Positions 25,604 to 34,992 are shown, numbered from the stretch's first letter. The stretch: 64,000 bases of DNA from Trinickia diaoshuihuensis (GCF_003390925.1 NZ_QUBS01000010.1:1-64000), one strand, 5' to 3'. The notes: a model not told the origin generated them from the sequence alone. Made by a program: numbers and translations.

Positions 25604-27448
25604 TTAAACCGCGGCCGCCGCAGCCGTCTCCGTCCGATGCGCCTCGGCGCCCAACCCCTTGGTCAACTCCAGCGCCTGACGCTCGAACAAACGTCGATAC
25701 AACCCGCCCTCGAGCCGAATGAGCTGCTCGTGATTACCCTCTTCGACAATACGGCCCTTGTCGAGTACGAGCAAACGATCGAGCGAGCGCACCGTCGAGA
25801 GCCGATGCGCGACGACGAGGGTCGTGCGCCCTTCCATCAAGCGTTCCATCGCTTCCTGAATCAGCGCTTCGCTCTCGCTATCGAGGCTCGATGTCGCCTC
25901 ATCGAAGATCAGCACCGGGGCATCGGCCAGGAACGCACGCGCGATCGCCACGCGTTGGCGCTCGCCGCCCGAGAGCTTCACGCCGCGCTCACCCACGAGC
26001 GTGTCGTAGCCCTTGGGCAAGCCGGTGATGAACTCGTGCGCGTTGGCAAGCCGCGCCGCGCGTTCGATTTCGGCCTGCGAGGCGCCGGGCCGCGCGTAGG
26101 CGATGTTTTCCGCCAATGAGCGATGAAACAGCAGCGGCTCTTGCTGCACGATCGCAATTTGCGCGCGAAGCGAAGCCTGCCGGACATCGGCGATGTTTTG
26201 ACCGTCGATCGTGATCCTGCCCTTCGAGACATCGTAGAGACGTTGGATGAGCTTGATGAACGTCGTCTTGCCCGAACCCGAATGCCCGATCAGGCCCACC
26301 CGCTCCCCGGGCGCGATGCGCGCGGAAAAGTCTGCGTACAACGGCTGCGCATGTGCGTCATAACGGAACGTGACATGCTCGAAGCGGATTTCGCCCTGCT
26401 TGACGACGAGCGCGCCCGCACCCGGCTTGTCATCGATACCGAGCGGCTGCCGCGTCAGTTGCGCCAACTCCTCCATATCGTTTACCGACCGCTGCAGTTG
26501 ACGCACGAGCATACCCACGTCGCGCAAATAGCCTTGCAAGACGAGGAACATCGTCAACGAGAAGGCAAGATCGCCCACCCCGGCGCGCCCCTCGAGCCAG
26601 AGCACGAGCCCCACGCCGAGCATGGCCGCTTGCATCAACGCGAGCATGACGTTCTGCAAACTGCCGTTGAGCGTGCCGCGCACCCATGCGCGGCGCGTGC
26701 GATCGCGCCATTTGCCGATGACGCGCGATAACCGCTGCTCCTCGCGCTGCTCCGCGCCGAAAGCTTTGACGACGGAATTGCAGGTGACGGCGTCCGCCAG
26801 CGCACCGCCCATGCGCGTATCCCACGCATTGCCCAGCCGTGCGGCGGGCGCGACGAACCCGATCGTCAGCGCAACCGTGGTGCCGATGTAGAGCACGGCG
26901 CCGACCCCGACGACGACACCCATGATCAGCCAATGCATGCCGAGCAAGATCGTCGCGCCGACCAGCATGACCACCGACGGCAACAGCCCAACCAGCACCG
27001 TGTCGTTGAGCATGTCCAGCGCCCACATGCCGCGCGTGATCTTGCGCACCGTGGAGCCCGCGAAACTATTGGCATGCCAATCGGTGGAGAGACGCTGCAC
27101 GCGCTGAAACGCGTCGGACGCGATTTCGCTCATCATCCGCAACGTCAGCGCGATGATGCCCGCGAAGGTCAGATAGCGTAGCGCCGCACCGCCGAGTGCG
27201 AGCACGATCAGCGCTCCGAACGATCGCAGCGCGCCATGCAATGCGCCGTATTTATCGACGCCCGCGCCGGCCAGGGCATCGACGAGATGTCCGGCGAACA
27301 GCGGCGTCAATACGTCGGCCAGCGCGGTCAACAGCGATACGGCGACGATGCCGGCGATCCGCCAGCGTTGCCGCATCCAATGAACGAAAGCGAAGCTGAA
27401 GACGTCTTTGAACGTCTGCCCGCCGAGGTCGATTTTTTTGCGAGTCAT
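25604..27448 (-). CDS. ABC exporter, fused transmembrane and ATPase domains (MsbA/multidrug type)
   Basis: 614 residues. Six-helix ABC_membrane domain (about 25-320) then the ATPase: Walker A LIGHSGSGKTTF near 386, signature KLSGGERQRVAIARAF near 490, Walker B VLIFDEATSSLDSES, switch VVAHRLSTV. Half-transporter that would act as a homodimer; closest in layout to lipid/drug exporters. ATG 27446-27448. Own terminator at 25505-25544. A short ORF with strong ribosome site lies upstream and may be a leader. Confidence 0.9.
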   Translation of the reverse strand: MTRKKIDLGGQTFKDVFSFAFVHWMRQRWRIAGIVAVSLLTALADVLTPLFAGHLVDALAGAGVDKYGALHGALRSFGALIVLALGGAALRYLTFAGIIALTLRMMSEIASDAFQRVQRLSTDWHANSFAGSTVRKITRGMWALDMLNDTVLVGLLPSVVMLVGATILLGMHWLIMGVVVGVGAVLYIGTTVALTIGFVAPAARLGNAWDTRMGGALADAVTCNSVVKAFGAEQREEQRLSRVIGKWRDRTRRAWVRGTLNGSLQNVMLALMQAAMLGVGLVLWLEGRAGVGDLAFSLTMFLVLQGYLRDVGMLVRQLQRSVNDMEELAQLTRQPLGIDDKPGAGALVVKQGEIRFEHVTFRYDAHAQPLYADFSARIAPGERVGLIGHSGSGKTTFIKLIQRLYDVSKGRITIDGQNIADVRQASLRAQIAIVQQEPLLFHRSLAENIAYARPGASQAEIERAARLANAHEFITGLPKGYDTLVGERGVKLSGGERQRVAIARAFLADAPVLIFDEATSSLDSESEALIQEAMERLMEGRTTLVVAHRLSTVRSLDRLLVLDKGRIVEEGNHEQLIRLEGGLYRRLFERQALELTKGLGAEAHRTETAAAAAV

Positions 27449-28065
27449 AGGCGCTCCGCCCTGAGAGCTTGCCGCGTCCCGGGCTTTTGAAATGAAAAAG
27501 AAACGCTTCGCGACGCAGACGAAAAACGTCGGCGACGCGGCTACGCCGCGTACCGCGGCGAACGAACGGAAAAGCTAGAGAGCCGGTTTGCGCGCCGGAT
27601 GACTCCGGCTGAACGCGGCAACGATTAGCGCGCTGTCAGCGGCGCATGTCGCCCGAGGGAACTCGCGCCACGTTTGGGACGGCTTTTAGCGTGGTGTTGT
27701 ACATCGAACGCCTCCCTAAGTGGTTGAGTGGGTTGAGAAAGATTGATACGACGATAGTGTAGCAGTAATGGGCCGGTTCCGTGCGGATGGCGTTGTGGGG
27801 GTGGGGGTATTTGAGCTACGTGTGGCGTGCCGCTGCCGTTGCGCGGTAGGTGCGGCGGTGGCTTCGGCGCGGTGGTTAGGATTTTTCGTAGCCTCGCTAT
27901 CGTAACGGTAGCGGTCGTCGGTTCATTTCCCGTGCGCAACGCGCTCGGGGCAAGCGTCACGAACGGCGCCCACACGACGCGGCGCCGAACAAAAATTCAG
28001 AAATTCCTAGGTTGGTAAGAATGCACGTCCCTGGCGACGACCATCGCGTTGAGGGGCAGGCACGG
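27449..28065. other. 617-bp intergenic region with leader-like structures
   Basis: Minus-strand features before the exporter: hairpins GCCGGA-GTCA-TCCGGC (about 27592-27607) and CGCGGC-GTA-GCCGCG (27536-27550), the latter followed by GACGTTTTTCGTC. A 22-codon ORF lies at 27636-27704. From 27780 to 28065 I see no convincing gene. Confidence 0.4.
27636..27704 (-). CDS. Possible 22-residue leader peptide upstream of ABC exporter
   Basis: ATG 27702-27704 is preceded by CTTAGGGAGGCGTTCG, a very strong ribosome site at good spacing. The peptide begins MYNTTLKAVPNVARVP and ends in MRR before TGA. It has no recognised homologue. Between it and the exporter (188 bp) lie two stable hairpins, so it could couple translation to exporter expression. 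It could also be chance. Confidence 0.35.
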   Translation of the reverse strand: MYNTTLKAVPNVARVPSGDMRR

Positions 28066-30930
28066 TCAAAGCGATGCGGCAGCGAGTAGGTCGGCGCGAG
28101 CCTTTTCAGCTTCCGTGAGCGACGCGCGCACGCGCGCTTCGACGACCTGCGCGGCGCGTGCGTAGGCTTGCCATCCGACGTGGGTCGAAAGTGTGGCTGC
28201 TGCGCGCCTGAGCCATGCGTCGCCAAGCGCCTTGTCTTGAATTACGCCCCACCCGCGCCAAAACAGAATACCGGTTTCGAACTGCGCGAACGGCTGTGAC
28301 AGTCGCGCTCTGTCAAGCGCCAACAGCGCGAGCCATGTAGCGTGTTCGTCATTATCTCCGTTCGCATCTCGTGCGGCTGCAGAATCGCCCTCAAACGAAT
28401 CAGCGACAGCTCGCGCAAGCCAAAATCTATCATGTGCATTGACCGGGGACGGCTCGTCGCCTTCGCTAAGTGCTTCTAACGCGAGCGCGATGGCTGCTTC
28501 CTCGGACCCGAGCGCTGCCGCCTTACGGTACCACCGTTGCGCAAGCACAGGGTCGCGCGCGACTCCCTCACCCGTCCCGTAGCAATTGGCAAGGTCGGTC
28601 GCCGCCTGCGCCGACCCCGCATCGGCCGCGAGAGTCAACCATTTCGACGCGGCAACGACATTTTGTTCGACGCCGCGCCCAAACAGATACGATTCGCCGA
28701 CGAGCATCATGCCGTCCGCGCTGCGTGCCGCCGAGCGGTTAGCCCAAGCGAATGCCTCATAGTTGTCGTGCTGCCCGCCCACGCCGGTAAAGAGATCCCG
28801 CGCCAGCGAACTCTGCGCCGCCGAGTCTCCGTGCATCGACGCATACCTGAACCAGTAGAGCGCCGCGCCATGGTCGACGGGGACGCCTCGCCCGAGATCG
28901 TAGGTTTCGCCCAGAATACGTGCGTAGGTCGCGTCGCCCGTCGATGCGAGCCGCCATTGCCAGTAGGCGCGACCTGCCATCGGCAATTCCGGCACGGAGC
29001 CCGACGCCAGTGTGCCCATCGCGATCTTATCCCCCGCGGCGGCGGCCACGGCGCACCAATGCAGCGCGTTGCCGGCGTCGTGCGCCGGGCTGAGGGCGCT
29101 GGCATACGACTGACACAGGTCTCGCTCGGAAGCCTCATCCTTCACCGCCGCCCCGCGCGCAAACCACTCGATTGCAGTCGGCAGATCCGGTTGCGCGCCC
29201 GGGCCCGTTGCGTAAAGCTCTCCCATTACGGCATAGGCCGGCCCGAAATGCTGAGCGATCGCTTTGAGTAGCCACTCCTTCGCAACGGATAGATTCCCTA
29301 CGGCGGATTGCCTCAATAGCAAACTCGCCAAAGCGGTCTGCGCGCGAGGATTGCCTTGGTCGGCTGCCCGCCTCAGATAGCTTGCGGCTAACACATCATC
29401 ACGGGCGACGTCGATACCGGAAAGATATCGCTGCGCGACGATAAGCTCGGCTTCAGTGTCACCATCATCCGCCGCCTTACGTTGCCATGCGAGTCCGGCG
29501 GCCTTTTTTGCTTCCACTCCGACGCCGCTCGACAGCATCGACCCAACCCACAGTTCCGAGCGCGGATCTCCGCGCTGCGCCCCCAGCCTTGCGTACCGAT
29601 ACGCTTGTGCCTCATCGCGAGGCATGCCGAGGCCCTGCGCCGCCATCGCCGAGAGGTTTCGCGCAGCGACACCGAGCCCCTGCACCAAGGCACGCTCGTA
29701 CCACTCGCGAGCCTCCGTCAAGTTCGGTGGCCCGCCTTCGCCTTTCTGCAGCATGGTCCCGAGATCGTTTTGCGCTGGCGCAAACCCCGCTTCCGCCGCG
29801 CTGCGCATCCACGCTACGGCGCCGTCTAAATCGACTGGCCCGCCCGTTCCCGTACGATATGAAACAGCAAGCTCAAACTGCGCGATTGGGTCGCCGTTTA
29901 GCGCCGCTTTGCGAAACCATATACGCGCGATGACATCGTCAGCAGTAACACCGATCCCCTTTTCGTAAAACTCGCCAACGCGGCGCTGCCCATTCGGCAA
30001 CCCTTGGTTGGCAGAATCGAGCAGCAACGCAAATCCGTGGCGAGGATCAACCGACACGCCGGTTCCGCGCAGGTAGAGTTCTGCGAGCAGCGCTTCTGCC
30101 TCCCGCTGATGTTGGCGTGCGGCTGCGCGAAGCCAACCGCTTGCCTTTACGTCGTCCTTCTCGACACCCGAACCGAGAAGGAGAGCGCGACCCAGGAGAA
30201 ACTGAGCGTCGGCATCACCATGCACTGCACCGTGAATGAACCAGGCGGCCGCACCTGACGGATCTTTCGGCGTGCCAGGCCAGCCCGCCGCCAGCATTCG
30301 TCCGGCGTTGGTGGCACCCCGTGCGTCGTCATGCGTGGCCGCTTGCACGAACTGTTTGTAAGCAGCGAGGAAATCCGGCTTTCCACCGTCGCCGGTATAT
30401 TCAAGCATTCCGAGGATACCGGCAGCGACGCCATCGCCGGACGCTGCCGCACGGCTCAACCACAGGCGTGCCGCATGTGGATCCCGCGGCACGCGCTCGC
30501 CCTCCCGGTAAAGCGAGCCGACGATGCGTTGCGCGACACGCTGGCCGTCTGTCGCTGCATTGATCAATATAGTCAATCCGGCGCCGCTCGGTGCACCGGC
30601 GAATCCGTACAAGACTAGCTGGCCGTAAATGGTTTGCGCGTCGAGGTTGCCGCGAGCCGCTTCCTCAGCACAAACCGAACGCTGTTGCGCCGGCGTCTGC
30701 AACGGCGACCGGAACACGCCGCTCGGACCACCCCATTGCAAGGAGCACAATGAAGTGCTGTCGCTGAACGGGATTTGGGGAGCGGGGTGAAAGACGCCCG
30801 GATTTCCGAGCGAACCGTATCGCGCGGACGACATCGCCTGCGCGGCAAGCGACGCCATTGCGGCGACCGCGACGATCACGCGACTTACACCACACGGGAT
30901 CCCCGTCATCGGCTGCCTCGAGAGTGCCAT
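28066..30930 (-). CDS. Large Sel1-like repeat protein, probably exported
   Basis: 954 residues. N-terminal hydrophobic segment (VSRVIVAVAAMASLAAQAMS), a short Cys-containing linker, then about twenty Sel1-type repeats of 35-38 residues with the pattern A-x-x-W-x-x-x-A-A-x-x-G-x-x-x-A-x-x-x-L-G, e.g. AWMRSAAEAGFAPAQNDLG, WYRKAAALGSEEAAIALAL. Sel1 arrays form solenoids for protein binding. Start ATG 30928-30930 shares one base with the preceding TAA (TAATG), so translation is coupled to the lipoprotein. Specific partner unknown; some immunity and secretion-associated proteins have this make-up. Confidence 0.82.
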   Translation of the reverse strand: MALSRQPMTGIPCGVSRVIVAVAAMASLAAQAMSSARYGSLGNPGVFHPAPQIPFSDSTSLCSLQWGGPSGVFRSPLQTPAQQRSVCAEEAARGNLDAQTIYGQLVLYGFAGAPSGAGLTILINAATDGQRVAQRIVGSLYREGERVPRDPHAARLWLSRAAASGDGVAAGILGMLEYTGDGGKPDFLAAYKQFVQAATHDDARGATNAGRMLAAGWPGTPKDPSGAAAWFIHGAVHGDADAQFLLGRALLLGSGVEKDDVKASGWLRAAARQHQREAEALLAELYLRGTGVSVDPRHGFALLLDSANQGLPNGQRRVGEFYEKGIGVTADDVIARIWFRKAALNGDPIAQFELAVSYRTGTGGPVDLDGAVAWMRSAAEAGFAPAQNDLGTMLQKGEGGPPNLTEAREWYERALVQGLGVAARNLSAMAAQGLGMPRDEAQAYRYARLGAQRGDPRSELWVGSMLSSGVGVEAKKAAGLAWQRKAADDGDTEAELIVAQRYLSGIDVARDDVLAASYLRRAADQGNPRAQTALASLLLRQSAVGNLSVAKEWLLKAIAQHFGPAYAVMGELYATGPGAQPDLPTAIEWFARGAAVKDEASERDLCQSYASALSPAHDAGNALHWCAVAAAAGDKIAMGTLASGSVPELPMAGRAYWQWRLASTGDATYARILGETYDLGRGVPVDHGAALYWFRYASMHGDSAAQSSLARDLFTGVGGQHDNYEAFAWANRSAARSADGMMLVGESYLFGRGVEQNVVAASKWLTLAADAGSAQAATDLANCYGTGEGVARDPVLAQRWYRKAAALGSEEAAIALALEALSEGDEPSPVNAHDRFWLARAVADSFEGDSAAARDANGDNDEHATWLALLALDRARLSQPFAQFETGILFWRGWGVIQDKALGDAWLRRAAATLSTHVGWQAYARAAQVVEARVRASLTEAEKARADLLAAASL

Positions 30931-32540
30931 TACACGCCGCCGAACTGGACCATCAACCATTCGTTCGTGCCAAACGGCCGAAGATCGTTGATCCGCTCCC
31001 TAAAGACGCGTGCGGCCACCTCATCGTGGTTGACGAAGCGCTCGTAACCGGCTGCCATCATCCACGTTTCGGCTAGAGCGTTCTGACGTGCAGCGGGGCT
31101 CGCGATCACATCGATCATTGCGTAGACGGTCTTCAACGGCACGCGGCCGCGAACGTATTGCAGCAAGGCCTGGCGATACTGCTCCCCGCTTCTGAAATTG
31201 CTTCGACGAATGTAATCTTCGAAGTACGCATTTGCTGGAATTGAACTCTCACCGCGAGCACGCACGATGAGATAGAGCGCAGCCAGGTAGTCCCGATCGA
31301 AATCGTCCGAGCCGTACGCGGTATCGGCGATCATCGCAACTGCGTTCGGCCAGTCGCGCTTTAGGATATAGCCCCAACACAACGACCCGGTTAGTTCAGC
31401 ATATTTTCGGGACACGTCAGCGGGATCCTTCCCGTCCATGAGTTCATGATGCATTTGGTCGAGCAGCGGAGCTGCTGCGGCCAGAGCGTCGTCGATGCGA
31501 TCCAAGCCGACGAGAGTCGTGATCCTCGATTGTCTGAAATGCAAGTCATCGGGAGCGAGCGCGATTGCTTTGTCAATGGCTGCAAGTGCTTGTACACGCC
31601 GATCGCTCTCGTCGAGGCCGACCGATAGATCCCAGTATGCTTTGGCTTTCGCTTGAGCCGTATCAGCAGTAGTCAGCGCCTGTTGCGCGTCCCTCGCCGA
31701 TTGCTGTGCGCGTTCGAGCAGCGGGTTCGCGTTGCCGAATGGGTGCCTGCGCTCGCTCGCAGCGTCGATCCCGAGGTTCGCCAGCTTCGCTAGCGTGTTC
31801 GCGTCGATCGAATCTTCGGCTGCCCAGCGCGCGAACTCAATGTAGTCAGCGCGAGCTCCATCCTTATCGCCGACGACCTCGCGATTCTGTGCTCGCAGCG
31901 CATAGGCGGCAGCAAGCGCTGGCGTGGCCGAAATCACAGTCGAGAAATTGGCGATCGCATCGCTAGGATGCCCCGTTGCTGCGAGGTTCTTGCCGAGCTC
32001 CAGATGGTATGGGACACCGAACGTGGCATCGAGATCGTGCCGGGACTCGTGCGCCGCCCGAATTCTGTCGAGCGTAGCGAGACCCTCCTTGTACCGGTGC
32101 GTGACATCGTACAGATTGGCCAAGTAAAACAACTGCCTGTCAGTGGGCGCGGACTCTAAATCGATTGCGGCTGACTGCGCTTCGATCGCAGCATCGTTGT
32201 CCCGCAGAGCCACTTCATCCGACGCAAGCCCCTCGAGCATTAATACCCTCAGCGCAATAGGCAGGTCGCGCGACGCCAAACAGGTCTTTATGAGGCGAGC
32301 CGTTTTCGTCAGGTCCAGATCCCCTGTTTGCACCGACGCCGCGACTGCCATGCAGTTTGCCCGCACATCAGGCGGCAGACTTGCGATGGCCTTCGCTATA
32401 TCGGCGCCTGACGCAGGTGCCGCTTCATTCTGGCGCAAAGGAGCCTGGGCTTGCGTACCCGAGACGGATGGTTGGGCGCAGGATATCAAGCAAAATGATG
32501 CGAATGAAAGAAATGTAAAGCAGGCAATTCTTTTAATCAT
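30930..32540 (-). CDS. TPR-containing lipoprotein
   Basis: 536 residues. Lipoprotein signal peptide with lipobox LISC (Cys about residue 19, CAQPSVSG following). Helical repeats resembling TPRs: GKNLAATGHPSDAIANFSTV, AYALRAQNREVVGDKDGARA, and a later ALAAIDKAIALAPDDLHFRQ. Ser at +3 and Gln at +2 suggest the outer membrane. Start ATG 32538-32540 with AAGAG upstream. Coupled to the Sel1 protein, so they probably work as a pair in the periplasm. No family-level function recognised. Confidence 0.78.
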   Translation of the reverse strand: MIKRIACFTFLSFASFCLISCAQPSVSGTQAQAPLRQNEAAPASGADIAKAIASLPPDVRANCMAVAASVQTGDLDLTKTARLIKTCLASRDLPIALRVLMLEGLASDEVALRDNDAAIEAQSAAIDLESAPTDRQLFYLANLYDVTHRYKEGLATLDRIRAAHESRHDLDATFGVPYHLELGKNLAATGHPSDAIANFSTVISATPALAAAYALRAQNREVVGDKDGARADYIEFARWAAEDSIDANTLAKLANLGIDAASERRHPFGNANPLLERAQQSARDAQQALTTADTAQAKAKAYWDLSVGLDESDRRVQALAAIDKAIALAPDDLHFRQSRITTLVGLDRIDDALAAAAPLLDQMHHELMDGKDPADVSRKYAELTGSLCWGYILKRDWPNAVAMIADTAYGSDDFDRDYLAALYLIVRARGESSIPANAYFEDYIRRSNFRSGEQYRQALLQYVRGRVPLKTVYAMIDVIASPAARQNALAETWMMAAGYERFVNHDEVAARVFRERINDLRPFGTNEWLMVQFGGV

Positions 32541-33048
32541 CGTTTGCTCTTGGAGTGGCCGGACACGACGACACAGAGCTGCAGGTGTCGTCCTTATCAA
32601 TTGGAACACTTATTTATCGGCAAATTGGTCCCGGTCTTTAGTAGACTGTGAAATATCTTCCGCAGAACTCATCCCAGCGCGAGGGGTAACCGTTGAAACC
32701 AGGAATCGAACAAAACTGAGGGCACAGTAAGGTGCTTGGCGGACAGCTACACGGAGACGAAGTGCACCGTTCCGTGCGCCCAAATCGGCTTCTCCCGATC
32801 AGTCAGAGGCTTCTGGCCACGACGGATCGTGGTCTGCGTCGATCTGAAACGTCGTGCCGCTTGAAGTCGGATTGGATGTCGACCTTCTCCCGAATCGCCG
32901 CCACTGCTTCGCGCTTGGCTTGCGGCTCAAGGCTTTCCCTTGACCACCACCCTCAGCGCGTCCCTATCCAGCATCGCTTCGCCCAGCCCTGGCCCGGTTT
33001 GTGGGGGGCAAGTTCAGCAAAAAAGAACGGACGGGACAGTACCATCAA
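32541..33048. other. Decayed region with protein-like fragments on the minus strand
   Basis: About 500 bp with no intact gene. Minus-strand reading around 32750-32920 gives fragments such as AKREAVAAIREKVDIQSDF and, after a frame change, FQIDADHDPSWPEAS, which look like a degraded coding sequence interrupted by stops. I could not identify the ancestor. Confidence 0.35.
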
Positions 33049-33228
33049 CTATCGGTGCGACATCAGCGGCGATGTGCCGTACTCTTTGATCCAACCGTTC
33101 CAAAGTGCGTGGAGTTTCGCGTTGTCGTCTGTTTCGGAATAGCTTTGCGTGAACCGAATATCGGACGCCATATGCAGCAATGTGCGGATCGAGGTGGTTC
33201 CGATTTCGGTATGCTCAAGCTCCGGCAC
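33049..33228 (-). CDS. Small hypothetical protein or gene remnant
   Basis: 59 codons from GTG 33226-33228, with GAGGAGACTTGTCTT upstream as ribosome site, to TAG at 33049. The sequence looks coding: VPELEHTEIGTTSIRTLLHM then FTQSYSETDDNAKLHALWNG and a basic end. No recognised family. It may be the surviving tail of the larger decayed gene in the same region. Confidence 0.4.
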   Translation of the reverse strand: MPELEHTEIGTTSIRTLLHMASDIRFTQSYSETDDNAKLHALWNGWIKEYGTSPLMSHR

Positions 33229-33301
33229 AAGACAAGTCTCCTCACACGCGTTCGTTGGCTATGACCGTTAAAGTCCTTCCGACTGAAAGCGCAAGGGAAC
33301 G

Positions 33302-34159
33302 TCAGCGCCCGGTTCCGTGACTTTTTGAATGCGCGGCAAGCAACGCCCGGTGGCGTGCTTCGGTTTCGTCATCGGCGGGAAACATGCATTCTAGACGGAG
33401 CTCTTCTGCCACGACACTCCGCGGTGCGCCAACGGTCGTCACCATCGAGAAATATCGAAGCACGCTTCCCTCGCTGATGAAATCCATCGGAATGACGGGC
33501 ATCGTGGGCGCGGCCGGCGGCCCATAGTGTGTCTTCCAATCACGCGGCACGTCTGGATAGGCGAGCAGTTCGTCGAGCAGACGCCTGGTGCCGGCGTCGA
33601 TCACGTTCCCGACGGATTCCCGATAGACGCGTTGAAGTAAGCTTCGCGACACGGCATCCCAATCGGCCACGAAGGGACGCATCCCCTGCGGATCGAAGAT
33701 CAAATGCAGCATGTTGCGCGGACCCGTACGCGCGGCCATGTCGATGAAACAGTCAAAGAAGCGCGGCGCCGCGTCGTTAGTCATCAGAACGTTCCAGTGG
33801 CGGTCCATCACGATCGCGGGAAAGGGCTCATGTTGGCGAACGACCCGTTCAAGCGCGCGGACGACGCTATGCATCTCCTGTGCGTTCCATGGCGCCTCTG
33901 AATAGATAGGTGCGTAACCGGCTGCGAGCAACAGGGCATTGCGCTCACGCAGCGGCACATCGAGCGTCTGCGCAAGCGCCAGCAGCGTGTCCCGTCCAGG
34001 GACGCTGCGCCCGCTTTCGATAAAACTGATCTGCCGCTGTGAGACGCCGGCCTCGAGCGACAGATCGAGCTGACTCACGCCACGGACGTCCCGCCAATAG
34101 TGCAGAAGGTCACCGAGTTCGCCTGGTGGCGCTTTCGGATCGGGACGGGTGGCGGTCAT
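33302..34159 (-). CDS. XRE-family regulator with MmyB-like ligand-binding domain
   Basis: 285 residues. Helix-turn-helix at about 12-70 (RGVSQLDLSLEAGVSQRQIS, FIESGRSVPGRD) and MmyB-type ligand domain at about 95-270 (FPAIVMDRHWNVLMTND, MLHLIFDPQGMRPFVADW). Start ATG 34157-34159. Lies 14 bp downstream of the carboxymuconolactone-decarboxylase-like gene on the same strand, so it is probably cotranscribed and autoregulated through the palindrome at 34810-34838. It does not closely resemble the XRE/MmyB gene at 12966, whose HTH carries a different signature. Confidence 0.87.
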   Translation of the reverse strand: MTATRPDPKAPPGELGDLLHYWRDVRGVSQLDLSLEAGVSQRQISFIESGRSVPGRDTLLALAQTLDVPLRERNALLLAAGYAPIYSEAPWNAQEMHSVVRALERVVRQHEPFPAIVMDRHWNVLMTNDAAPRFFDCFIDMAARTGPRNMLHLIFDPQGMRPFVADWDAVSRSLLQRVYRESVGNVIDAGTRRLLDELLAYPDVPRDWKTHYGPPAAPTMPVIPMDFISEGSVLRYFSMVTTVGAPRSVVAEELRLECMFPADDETEARHRALLAAHSKSHGTGR

Positions 34160-34173
34160 CGATTTCCCCAAGT

Positions 34174-34737
34174 TCAGACCGCAGGCACGGGCGCCCGCCA
34201 AGCGAACGCCTCGAACTGCGCTTCGAGCGGTGGCTGCGTCACGCTGCTCGCATAATTCGTGATCGTCGATGCTGCTACCACTGCAATCACCTCGAGTATC
34301 TGCAGGGCGCTGAACCCCGCGTCCAGGAAGCGTTGCTGGTCGGATTCGGCCAGGCGGCCCCGCTTCTCTATCAGTGTGCGAGCCAGTGCCGATAGCGCGG
34401 CCAGTCCGGCGTCGTCCGGCAAGCTCCCATGCCGGATCGCCTCTACATCAGCAGGCCTCACGCCCTCCTTCAACGCGAGCGCCGTGTGAAATGCGACCGG
34501 CCATTCGCTTGCGTTCGTCACTGCGTTGGTCAGCAAAAGCGTTTGAATTTGCGCCTCCTTCAGACTGCTGGCATGCACGCGCTCGAACAGGCCGATGAAA
34601 CCGTTGATCAACACCGGCGATACGGCCATCGTTGCGGCGATGTTCGGGATCAAGCCGAACGCCTGCTGCAATTGCCGAAGCACGGGCTTCGATTGCGCGG
34701 GAGCCGATTCAATCGTATGAAGAGGATAAATTGGCAT
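34174..34737 (-). CDS. Carboxymuconolactone decarboxylase/AhpD-like protein lacking the active-site Cys pair
   Basis: 187 residues, all-helical. The AhpD-like core is at about 55-110. The catalytic region that reads ExxxCxxCxxxH in redox-active members is SEWPVAFHTALALKEG here: the His and the helix are kept, but both Cys positions are non-Cys. A peroxidase role is therefore unlikely. Start ATG 34735-34737 with AAGGAGATACC upstream. First gene of a two-gene unit with the XRE regulator. Confidence 0.8.
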   Translation of the reverse strand: MPIYPLHTIESAPAQSKPVLRQLQQAFGLIPNIAATMAVSPVLINGFIGLFERVHASSLKEAQIQTLLLTNAVTNASEWPVAFHTALALKEGVRPADVEAIRHGSLPDDAGLAALSALARTLIEKRGRLAESDQQRFLDAGFSALQILEVIAVVAASTITNYASSVTQPPLEAQFEAFAWRAPVPAV

Positions 34738-34809
34738 GGTATCTCCTTGGCGGTGTTCGCGACCGGAATGGGAAGCGCGATAGCCGAAGAGTAGAAGCGG
34801 CTGTTCTTT

Positions 34810-34838
34810 GCGCCAATTACATCGGATGTAATTGGCGC
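34810..34838. promoter_or_regulatory. Perfect 13-bp inverted repeat, candidate operator
   Basis: GCGCCAATTACAT-CGG-ATGTAATTGGCGC. All 13 arm positions pair. It is 73 bp upstream of the decarboxylase-like gene and far from any other start, and there is no T-run, so an operator is more likely than a terminator. The XRE/MmyB protein encoded in the same unit is the obvious candidate to bind it. Confidence 0.65.
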
Positions 34839-34992
34839 GGCGTGGCCGGCGGCCGGGCCGGGTCACAACGACTTCTCCGGGTCGATCCCGACGGCCAGAT
34901 AGCTTCCCTTCCCATGACAAACGACGGCGTTCCCCAGATACCGAGCGATTGAGCGTCATTGGCTCATCCGCTTCGCCGAGCAGGCAAGGTGC

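Noticed and set aside
27625-27975. 116-codon minus-strand frame in the exporter upstream region
   Set aside because: Pro/Thr-rich without family features and no ribosome site; the 22-codon ORF in another frame has the stronger start.
32732-33142. 136-codon plus-strand frame in the decayed region
   Set aside because: No protein-like pattern; minus-strand frames there look more coding.
34810-34838. Palindrome read as a rho-independent terminator
   Set aside because: No T-run on either strand and it lies upstream of a start codon, so an operator is more likely.
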